Source: Trissonchulus latispiculum
Taxonomy: Eukaryota > Nematoda > Enoplea > Enoplida > Ironidae
DNA: 64,000 nucleotides
Direction: 5' to 3'
Assembly: GCA_030248195.1 (NCBI GenBank)
Contig: JASAND010006839.1
Coordinates: 93,641-157,640 of the forward strand
Shown: piece after piece, positions 55,103-64,000 of the stretch
Numbering within the stretch: the first letter of the stretch is position 1
Layout: every line of letters starts with the position of its first letter
Made by a program: the position numbers and the translations under genes
The notes under the pieces: generated by a model
The model's database searches: none
What the model saw: the letters and a program-made list of their open reading frames with translations, nothing else
Told to the model about the DNA's origin: nothing

Positions 55103-55194
55103 ATGTCAGTGTCCATGTCAACGGCATCAACTTCACGACGTCTCGACGATGACGCAGACGATGATTATCTTTCCGAATCCGTTTTGGCACAATG
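55103..55194 (+). CDS. GPATCH11: GPATCH11 exon 1
   Basis: The exon encodes an acidic start ending in LAQ and two bases of a Cys codon. Donor gtagga starts at 55195. Its upstream limit is uncertain; a 5' UTR intron is possible. Confidence 0.75.
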
Positions 55195-58100
55195 GTAGGA
55201 AAAATGTTTATTCAGTTCGGTTTATAGGAATTTCTGGAAGTGTTTTGTAATCGTTTCGCGGGTCCTGACTGTGTATGAGTCTCATAGTGAAGGTCTTGAT
55301 TGCTTTACGTGTAGATTGTATGTTACCGTGTGTTCTGTGGCCTGCTCGAATTGATTCGACTTTTCTTTAGCTTAGTCTGATGTTCCGTCCACGCTGTGCA
55401 CCTATGTTATTGGTGGAAAATTTAGTACTACTAAAACGAATTAGTTTCTACTGATCACAAATGAAGTGCCACATTTATATTTATATTTATATATATATAT
55501 ATATATATACTCTAGTGTATAAATGGAAAGGTCATGAATTAGCTCGAGATTGACTGCTATTTTGTGTTAACTTCATCCCAGAAATAAATCCCGAAAAAGG
55601 GAAAATAAAAAGTTGGTACATTCGTAACGTAACTTGTTCTTATAACATTCTAGTCGGGTTTTTATTTGTTCATGAATTTTCTATTTTCTTATTTTTCTTT
55701 CTCTGTTTTCTTTTCAGCGCTGACGTCCGCCCCGGCATTGTGCAGAGTCGAGAGACTGCCCGGCGTCATCGCATTGAGCGGGAGCGTCAGGCCGCGCGTC
55801 AGCGGAACAGTCAGACGCCGCGACGCCAGCTGGAAACGCAGCAGCGAGACGCCGGCTTGGCCACTGGTCTCACCCAGGACAATAAAGGCTTTTCCCTCAT
55901 GGCCAAGATGGGCTACAGGGCTGGGATGACCCTCGGAAAGAAGGGTAACTAGACAGTAAAGCTTAGCTTATTTTCTTTGTTCTTTAAAAAACAGTTTTGT
56001 GTTTAATTCTGGCAGTAAGTGGTTTTATGTGAGGGGCAAGGGGCTGCTGACGCAGCAATTTTGCTGGCAATTTTGTATTTTTGGGCGTGTCCTGAAGAAT
56101 TTTAAATATTGTTTCTTTGTGCACAATTTTCCAATGGGATCTACAGAGTTGGCAGGACTTCTCTGTCGTGGGAAACAGGGTTGGTTTGAAAGTTATGACT
56201 GAAAATCGATTTCAGGATGCTTGCAGTTCAGCTAGGTAATTGATTAGTAATTAATCAAGTTAATATTAATTATTAATAAAAAGGAGTTTAGGTTCAGGGA
56301 CCGACATGGTCATACTCCCCCCTTGTCCACCCTTCAGTTCCTGTTGACAATTTCTCTCTTTTTTGTGTCACCAATTTGTTTTCTTCTTTTTCTATTTCCC
56401 CCTCGTTTCCCTTTCGCTTTCTTTTCAGCAGCTCTGTCTTTCTTTTGTTTCTCCTAATCTTAGGTGAAGGGCGACAGGATCCGATTCCGTTGGACATCAA
56501 AACGGACCGGACCGGTCTCGGTCTCAGCACAGAACGAAAACGAAAGGCTGCGGAAGCGGAGACCCTCCGTGCCCGTCGCCTCGCCCTCAGACAGCGACAT
56601 CAAGAGGCCACTATGACTGACTATAAGCATCGGTATTTTTTCTGATTTCCCTTTTTTTGGTTGTTGTTGTTGTTGTGTCCATCTTATGCAGACACGTGGC
56701 TACTAGAGGGAGGGAGGGGGCACTAGACTTGGTTGATTCGTTGCGTTCAGGTCGTACTCATCGGTACGCCGAAACCTAGGGGTTCCTTTTCTGGAATACA
56801 ATTTTTCATACCTTTGTCAGGTTTAGTTTTTTTCCTAGGGGTTTGTCTTCTGGAGCTCTACAAATGTGTAACTTTTAACGACTTAATGTGTCTTGTGTGT
56901 GTTTGTTTGCGCCATTGAAAAAACATGAAGCGTTGACAAGTTTAGGGGATATTTAGAAATGTTCTAAAATTCTGAAAATCGGATGCTCCGTTTTTGCCGG
57001 TCCTAATTCCGACCTGCCAGGGGGGATAGTGATATGCTCCTAGAATGTAATAGCGGGTCGCCGTACAATGCTATAGAAACTATTCCTATTTTTGTACAGT
57101 AAGCTAGTTGACAAAGGGGATGTGGTGTTTAAGCCATTAATGCGTGAAAACTGAACCATTTTAAAATTGTGACTTTTTGTTTTGATTTTTTTGTTTGATC
57201 TATTCTTTTAGAGTTCGGTCCGGTGCTGTTCTGAAAGAGATGGAGCGAGATCTGGGACGTAGCCAGAAAGCCTGTCGCGAGCTGGATCAGAGACATGTAA
57301 GCTACGGCACAAGATTGTAGTAGTTAAGCTTTTTCATTATTTCTTTATGATTATGATTGATCATGAGGAGTATGATTATTATGATCTCTTTATTATTATT
57401 ATTATCCAGCCAGCCACAAAAAATGTTTACTTCATATTTTTCCTGTTTATGAAATTTGAAAATGTAGAAACGTGCTATGGAAAGGTTTAAAAAACTGTAT
57501 ATATTATATATAGGTATTATATTATGTTGTATATAGTTAGCGTAAATTATGTAACAACTGAGCAAATTTGGCACCGACAGTACGAAACGTTTTCATTTCA
57601 ATTTTTTCTTTTTCGTGTGGTTTCGGGGGGGGGCGCTCTCTGTGTGTGCGCCCCCTGCTACAGAACATGCAAGAATTTTCATTTGAATTTTAATACTATA
57701 CGTACAGTCGCAATGGCATTCGTTCCAGGATCTGGTAATGCATTATAACCGTAATTGTTTCGAAACAAAGTAACGGATCGAGTCATTGCTAAACTTTCTA
57801 CGCAGTTTCCCGACCACCAGATTGCCACCATCATCAAGCTTCGTTCGTCTCCACGTTCACTTTTGGTAACCTACCTACCTAATTTTTCCTATCTTTCATT
57901 TTTGTAATAATTTCAGGATATCGAAGAACCGGTTAGAGCATGGTTTTGGCCGACAACAGGTCAGGAGTCGGAAGACAAGGATCAGCCCAAAAATGATGAT
58001 GATGATGATGATGGCTTACCCCCGGTATTTGTATATATTAATCCGGTCACCGATTTTATGGTGGATAATTATTGAGTGTGATCTGTGATCAGTTGTCGGT

Positions 58101-61100
58101 TTATTGATTTACAGTTACCTCGATTCCTTCCTGGTTTCACTCCCCTCCCCGAAAACTTTAGAAAGTTTTGGAAATTCATGGACAGAAACAAAATCTGGAA
58201 TAACTTTTCCGTGTTTTAACCTGTTAAGGTTCTCATACTTATAAGTTTCCTGAGCCCGTTGGTGCTTTGATTGTTTCCACAGCTAATTGCTGTTAGTTCA
58301 GGTGGTAATATAGTTATTTCTAAGTAGTAGCTCAAATCGCGGTGGGGTTTCTCAACGTGTAAGCGTGCAACGCTGACATTTTGCAAAAGCAGCTGTTTTT
58401 GACAAATTAAATACTATAGCTTCAGGCAGGAGAATAGTACAGAAGTAAGTTTATTTCACCATGTTGCGGCGGGAAATTAGCTCGTTTTATCCGTCTAGTT
58501 CCGTTCAGGCAACCTCTTGTAAGTAAACCTGGCATCAATTAAAGTTATTTTGAAAACTATGGAAACCTATGGAAACCTTTGAAACTTTGAAAACCACCTG
58601 TTAGCCCGGTTTAGAAGAGCTTTCTACAAAGTTAAGAAGAGCTGGTTCTCCTGCAGGGTTTTTTGGTCGCCGAACTTTAGGCCAAATGGCCTCAACGACT
58701 CAAATTTTTTAGGCCATCACCGAAAAAATTTAGGCCATTAGGCCATCCAAATTTTGTTAATTTTTAGGTTGCGCGCTGTTGTACGCATTGTTAAAATTAC
58801 ACATATCATGTATTCACGCGTTATATATTCAAAAATCGTGATAAAATGTAAATGAACATAAAAACCCTATTGTCACTGTTTGACACAATAGGAAAACTAC
58901 GTTTTTTACCTTAAAATGGCAAAAACAGAAATTCATTAGCATAGACTATATAATAGTGCACGACAGTCTTAATGAATTAATGACTTTTTAATGGAAATAA
59001 AACAGGTAGGAGCATACGAGAAAAGAAAACCAAAGAAAGGAGGAAATTAAACTAATAGTAAATTAGGATGAAACTACTAAAATAGCATTTCTTTGATGAC
59101 ATCCTTATAACTTATAACAGTAAACGAAATTAAAACTTGAATGTGTATTTATAAGTTCAAATACAGAATGTAACTAGCTGGTGGCTGGCGAAGCCCAGAA
59201 ATGCAAGTGAAAAGAAAATGTATAAATTCGCGCCGAATGTGCAAAAAATTTTTAAAACTTAGTATTTTTACTTAAAGATTAATAAAATTTAAAGTGGTTT
59301 TTGTCGAAAAATTTAGGCCAACTTGCCTCAACGGCCAAAATTCTTAATTTAGGCCATGGCCTAAGCTATGGTCTAAAAAACCTTGGTTCTCCGCAACGTA
59401 ATAATATAAAAATTGTTTCTGTGCGATTCTCTTAGCTGAAGTTATAGTAGTCAATTTGTCAAAAACGCCTGTTTTGCAATATTCTGGTATGTTTACACGC
59501 TGATCTTAATCTAATGTTGCTACCATAGTGCAAGCTTAATATATTAGGAAGCGCTGAGTGTCTTAACTATTCTTCTCACAAGTTCCTTGCAAGAATTCGG
59601 CTGTAGAATAAGTTAGATTCAATAATTTAGATGTCTTCTTGCAAGAGCTGATCCGAACATGTGTGTATACTTGCTTTACTTTAAGATACTTTAAGATGGA
59701 GACAGCCATGGCTGATCAGCAAAAATTGGTGGCTGTGCGTTCGTCCGGCTCCGTTGTATATATATAATGTCATAGATCCACAGATACCCGAGAATCCCAG
59801 GCATAACCAGCAATAGCAGCAGCTGCAGCTACACGGCAATTACCCCATGGACACAAGAAGGGCAAACAGCGAGCCATTCACCCACTGGGAAAACTGTCCA
59901 TATAAGGCCCGGTAATACCCTGAACCAAAGGACAGAAGGGGCAATTGCACCCAGACGGGTCCACAGAGACCCTCCCCCATTTTTACCAAAATCCAATACA
60001 AGTTCCAACCACTGATGACTTCCTTGGACAGTTCTCTTGTAGCAAAAGATGTCAGGGTAAATTGCATGAGCAGCAGCGCAGCCACATCCCGGGATCCGGG
60101 CATATAATATACAAAAGGAGATACAAGGCAACACAGGCAGTGTCACCGTTCAATCACTGGGAAAACTGTCCTTATAAGGCCCGGTAATACCCTGAACCAA
60201 AGGGACAGAAGGGGTAATTGCACCGAGACGGGACCACAGAGTCCCTCCCCCGTTTTAACCATAATGGAACCACTGGGAAAACTGTCCTTATAAGGCCCGG
60301 TGATACCCTGAGCCAAGGGACAGATGGGGTAATTTCACCCAGACGGGACCACAGAGTCCCTCCCCCATTTTTAACCATAATGGATTCGGGTGCCGACCAT
60401 TTATGACTCCTCGAACAGCGACTCGCAGCAGAAAGATGCCAGGATTTTGCGGACGGGACCCGGAGGGGAAATGGTACAATTCTCAGTACTGGGACCCGAA
60501 GGAGTGACATTACGTGAAGCAGAGGTCACCTTAGCAAAGCTAACCCAGTAGTAGCGGCAGTACAAACAACTGACTGCACCAGCTGACGACCACTAAGGCC
60601 AAGCTGCGCCGCCCATATCTGATTAATGTCGGTTTAGTGTTATTAGGGGGGGGGGGGGGGCTACGAAGGGGTTGACACGACATCCTCGGAGAGAGCTACT
60701 TTTTTGCCCAACGTTAGCCAACATATCAAAGTAAAAAGTTTAGGGTGGGCAACAATATATCTCATATACAACGTTTTTGGCAGGACGAATGTTATCTGTT
60801 ACTGGTGCTAAATAATAAAAGTATTCCGACTTTCGAGCGTTGCTTCCTCCTTCAGCAATGACAGGTCAAAGTTTGATATTTGGCAAAAAGTTTCGAGGTG
60901 ACCGTGCGCCGTTTTCGATCTAATAAAATTGGCAGGCCCTAGCCTACCCCAGCTTTTCACCAGTTATTAGGCTCTAATTGGGGCAAACTGGTTAAGTTTC
61001 AAGGGTTTTGGTTTTCCGGTTAGTGTGCTAGCTCACTTTTTATCAAGAAGTAACCTTTATTTTTAGGCCTGAAATGCTAGCTAAGAGCAGTAAAAATGGG

Positions 61101-62867
61101 GTCAAAAATTTGTCTCCGATTCTGCTGAGAAGGTGCTTATGGGGGTTCTTTGACCTGCTGAATCCGAATATGAAATCCATTTTTCGATATGACGCTTCCT
61201 TCGTTCAGTATGCGCTTACAACTGTCTCACAGGTTTTTGGAGCGATCTTCACCCCTACTTCGAGAAAGCAATCTAGCATTTCTAAACACTGGGGCGAGGC
61301 TTAGTGATCTAACTTTCTACTCATCTTGGTGCAGTCACTGGCTTATAATGCGCAAAGTTTCAGACGATTCTGCCAGATTACATTGGAGTAATTGACTCAT
61401 ATCTTTGAAATGCCACCAAATCACAGTGACAATATCGATTACGTAATCTTGCACTGCGAACGTAGGGATTAACGAAATCTCGTAATTTTTGCACAAACTG
61501 GGACAGATACTTGGAGTATTAGTTGGAGAAAATTTGGGCTCATTTGATTAACCACAGCTCATAAGACGTTAGTTAATCTACACCTGTGTGGACCTACCAC
61601 ACACAATTTTTCGCACTTTGATCGTATCGCACAGAAAAGCATACACTTGTCTAAGGATTATTTTACACGATATCAAGGCGCTATATGTCAGGACTATCTC
61701 TGCAAAATTTGGGCACTGTACCTTGCACACAGCGTTCAGGGCACAGCGAAGTTTGGATGCATGTCATGTTCAGTTTCGGACCGTCAACACCAACTTGCGA
61801 AGGCTCCACAGGACGCTACGCTAGGTGGAATTCTTTAAAACTGTAAACTATTTTGCACCAAACCTAATACTATTATGTGGCGAGAAACTAACTAGCTTTT
61901 CCAACATCGAACTTTTAGTGTATTTCGTACCCCCCCCCCCCTTAAATGCTGTCTTTAGTCGTAAATAGTTTTCTGCATACATTTAACGTGACTTTGGAAA
62001 AATTTATGAATCAGTAATTAAGTTAATTTTAATCGTTGGGGACTACTTGTTTTATTTACTTTGACTTTGTATTTGTTTCTAGGTGGAGGATAGACTGTGC
62101 CAGTTGACAGAGTATCTCAGAGAGACTCATTGCTACTGCCTCTGGTGTGGAGTTCACTATGAAGGTATCTACATACACTGTATGTATGTATGTATGTGGG
62201 GATCATACATGTGCTTGGGGGGTCATCCCCCCCAGACCTGGGCTTTATTTTCCAGACGGGTCACTCACCCAGCCCCCTCCAGAATCCAGACAGTTTTCGG
62301 TTTTTTTGGGATAAAAAACCGTCACCCCTCCCCACCAAATTTTCCTCCTGCACATGTCTGCTGTTTACGGGTAATATTGTTACGTACAACGTACGTATAT
62401 AGTTATCACTATTATTCGTCTAATTTATTAGTCTGATTTATTAGTATTATTAATCGACATTTAGCCAATGATATCTTGATGTCCTAAGCTGACAAATTTC
62501 TCCCTGAAATTTATAATTGAATTTTAAATTTGACTAATTTGTCCGCTTAAAATTTTTTCACTGGTTTGTCCCAAATGTTAACTATTAGAGCAGCAAGCTT
62601 AGAAGTGGTTCTCGTGGTTAAATTTTTTCGGGGTAGTTTCCGCGCCCCAGTTCGCACAAAGTTAAAACATGATGAAGGGACGAAAATATTTTGATGATTG
62701 AAAATCTGAGTGAAAGTCTGCAGTTTTTTGTGTTAAAATTTTTTGTTTTGATTTCAGATCCGGATGATTTGAGTACCAACTGTCTGAAATACGGGCTGAT
62801 GATCACTGATTCTTTGCGGAGAGAAAGTAGTGCTGGCAACCGGATTTTATTTTATGGCTCAGTCTAA
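55103..62867 (+). CDS. GPATCH11: G-patch domain-containing protein 11 homologue, 7 coding exons
   Basis: Exons: 55103-55194, 55718-55944, 56464-56632, 57212-57296, 57917-58024, 62083-62164, 62758-62867. All phases match and the sum is 873 nt, so 290 residues (human GPATCH11 is about the same length). The N-terminus is acidic (DDDADDDYLS, then VRPG). An Arg/Gln-rich basic coil follows (about 41-75). The G-patch is about 86-130 (NKGFSLMAKMGYRAGMTLGKKG). Next come a second basic helix (RSQKACREL), a WFWP segment with a run of six Asp, and the C-terminal Cys-rich domain (YLRETHCYCLWCGVHYED). G-patch proteins usually dock on and activate DEAH-box RNA helicases; that partner is inferred. ATG 55115 is an in-frame alternative start, and the codons upstream of 55103 are also open. 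Confidence 0.9.
55476..55510. repeat. TA-rich microsatellite
   Basis: TTTATA then (TA)n, in the first GPATCH11 intron. Confidence 0.85.
55718..55944 (+). CDS. GPATCH11: GPATCH11 exon 2, most of the G-patch
   Basis: The acceptor ttttcag ends at 55717. It encodes DVRPGIVQ, the basic coil and the glycine-rich MGYRAGMTLGKK core. Donor gtaact starts at 55945. Confidence 0.93.
56464..56632 (+). CDS. GPATCH11: GPATCH11 exon 3, end of the G-patch
   Basis: The acceptor is cttag at 56463. It encodes PIPLDIKTDRTGLG, the typical G-patch tail, then a basic helix. Donor gtattt starts at 56633. Confidence 0.93.
57212..57296 (+). CDS. GPATCH11: GPATCH11 exon 4
   Basis: It encodes the RSQKACRELDQRH helix and ends in phase 0 before gtaagc at 57297. 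Confidence 0.9.
57917..58024 (+). CDS. GPATCH11: GPATCH11 exon 5, Asp run
   Basis: The exon encodes DIEEPVRAWFWP, aligning with the PREAWYW segment of vertebrate homologues. It then encodes an acidic linker with six GAT codons, a likely length-variable microsatellite. Donor gtattt starts at 58025. Confidence 0.88.
58654..59385. mobile_element. GPATCH11: TTTAGGCCA MITE, long copy, in GPATCH11 intron 5
   Basis: The ends CAGGGTTTTTT and AAAAAACCTTG are inverted. GTTCTCC occurs on both sides, so an 8-9 bp duplication with one indel is likely. It has the same family words as 21854-22233. Confidence 0.7.
59820..60530. repeat. Imperfect tandem repeat block
   Basis: CACTGGGAAAACTGTCC...ATAAGGCCCGGT...GACGGG(T/A)CCACAGAG...CCTCCCCC recurs at 59882, 60155 and 60269 (spacings 273 and 114). 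No protein recognised. In GPATCH11 intron 5. Confidence 0.75.
60531..62082. other. GPATCH11: GPATCH11 intron 5, right part
   Basis: No gene or delimited repeat is seen. G and C homopolymers occur at 60647-60660 and 61931-61941. Confidence 0.5.
62083..62164 (+). CDS. GPATCH11: GPATCH11 exon 6, C-terminal Cys domain
   Basis: The acceptor gtttctag ends at 62082. It encodes LTEYLRETHCYCLWCGVHYE, the family's conserved C-terminal motif. Confidence 0.93.
62758..62867 (+). CDS. GPATCH11: GPATCH11 exon 7 with stop
   Basis: The acceptor gatttcag ends at 62757. It encodes DPDDLSTNC, matching the family end, then about 25 extra residues to TAA at 62865-62867. Confidence 0.88.
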
Positions 62868-64000
62868 ATTCCTCTACCTCAAGAAAGAGCTGTTTGTTGG
62901 CTACGGAAGCCTGGTCGAATTTTGGCTGAGTCGAAATGAAGCTAGAAAAGAAAATCGAAGAGCAAGCCCAGACATTGAGGACTTGTTAGTACTGTTTTTT
63001 CTTTTTTTAGGTTCTGGATATGGGTGTGTTTGTATATAGATAGATAATTATTAAAGTAACTGTGTTGGGTTGGTTTTCTATGAAGCTTACAGTTTCTTCC
63101 TAAGGAAGCTTCGGAGCATTGTAAGAACGCAACACCTAGTTGAACCACTGCTTTGTGGTTAGACAAGTGCAGGAGCCAAAATGTGAAAGTCTGAGAGTTC
63201 AGGATAGTAATCCCATTACGTTATCGATTTCCTAATTTTCAACAAACTGATCATCAATCTGGTAGCCTGGCCATAGCCTCGAGCGAACTGAAAGAGAGAG
63301 TCACGATCACGAGGATAGGCTTGATTGTCACTGAAATCCCGTCCTTTGAGCAGGTATTGGTGGTTTACGGCTTAAATCGAGATTAAATCTGACGAAACTT
63401 TCCAAAATAAGTTCTTTTAGCGTTCTAACACTGTGTGGAATCTTGCTTCAAAAATTTGACATTTACGTTTTTAGAAGAAATTAGCTAAAATGTTTGCGCA
63501 ACCTGGATTTTGCCTACACTTTTCCCAACTTTAGCAAGCGGCCACTTTAGCTACAACAGCAGCAATCGAGGCAACTCAAGGGTACCTGGGTATTTTTGTG
63601 TAAACATGTCTAGTAAGTGACAACCCTCTAGCTTGCGTAGTAAATGCTCCACAATCACTGGAAAAAATTTGGTCGTTTTTGCAAAAAAAAACTACATTTT
63701 CACGATAGCAGCTCAGGTGATAGCAGTTGGAAGATTATCATCCCTCGGATGGTCGGTATCGACGAGACCTTCAAATCGACACCACTCAGTTTAATTTTTA
63801 CGGCTTTCGTAGCTCAAGAAATCTTGGATTCTTTCATTTCTACAAAAATGACAAGTTTTCAACACCCAAAATAAGAAAATCGGCTATATCTCAAACTAGA
63901 GGAGAGATAGAAAGTTGCTTCCAAAATAAAAAATGTAGAGCTTTAACGAGATCTTTCAAATGAGTATAGTCATAACTACGCAGCTGCTGCTCAACTGTAA
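62868..64000. other. Downstream of GPATCH11
   Basis: No gene recognised. The first stretch is likely 3' UTR; I see no clear polyadenylation signal. Confidence 0.45.

Noticed and set aside
57806..57866. A possible extra GPATCH11 exon between tacgcag and gtaacc
   Set aside because: It would end in phase 1 and put a stop in the next exon. Skipping it joins two phase-0 exons and aligns with the vertebrate homologue.
59829..60510. ORFs of 80-112 codons on both strands
   Set aside because: They are composed of the local tandem repeat and match no family I know.

Overview
The window is animal-like nuclear DNA. It has two intron-containing genes on the + strand, GT-AG introns plus one GC-AG intron, and dense interspersed repeats of animal type: Ty3-like LTR element, LINEs, Penelope-like element, hAT-like and Harbinger-like MITEs, foldbacks and minisatellites. 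I cannot name the species. The cofactor-independent phosphoglycerate mutase rules against a vertebrate and suits an invertebrate, an early-branching animal or a close relative.

Layout. Bases 1-15800 hold no gene I recognise. They contain C/G-homopolymer-rich repeat mosaics, a hAT-type MITE (1892-2333), a 2.7 kb foldback element (4155-6849), an array of about 37 copies of a 148-bp satellite (7411-12830), a second foldback (12951-13856) and a non-autonomous hAT (14201-15746). The hAT lies just upstream of the first coding exon of the phosphoglycerate mutase gene. That gene runs 15827-51408 in 12 exons, which join in frame to 512 codons with every expected catalytic residue visible. Its first intron (19.1 kb, GC donor) and its eighth (6.1 kb) are swollen by nested transposons. 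A second gene, a GPATCH11 homologue, runs 55103-62867 in 7 exons (290 codons).

The most unusual object is a Ty3-like LTR retrotransposon on the - strand inside intron 1 (16203-30121; near-identical 185-188 bp LTRs, 6-bp target duplication). Its main ORF begins with two CCHC knuckles with no recognisable capsid. A complete UPF1-type superfamily 1 RNA/DNA helicase follows, then an aspartic protease, reverse transcriptase, RNase H and integrase. A separate 3' ORF joins a NADAR-like domain to an SGNH-hydrolase-like domain, and its last codons are the polypurine tract. The element was later hit by a 4.2 kb LINE-like insertion (itself hit by a hAT-like MITE), a 0.6 kb LINE 3' end and a 0.8 kb Penelope-like fragment with a GIY-YIG nuclease. 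Each insertion carries a target duplication.

Intron 8 carries a LINE (40789-46440) with a 2A-like motif, PHD finger, APE endonuclease, reverse transcriptase and RNase H. It is broken by frame changes and two MITE insertions. The two host genes have unrelated jobs (glycolysis; a G-patch protein) and are simply neighbours in the same orientation.
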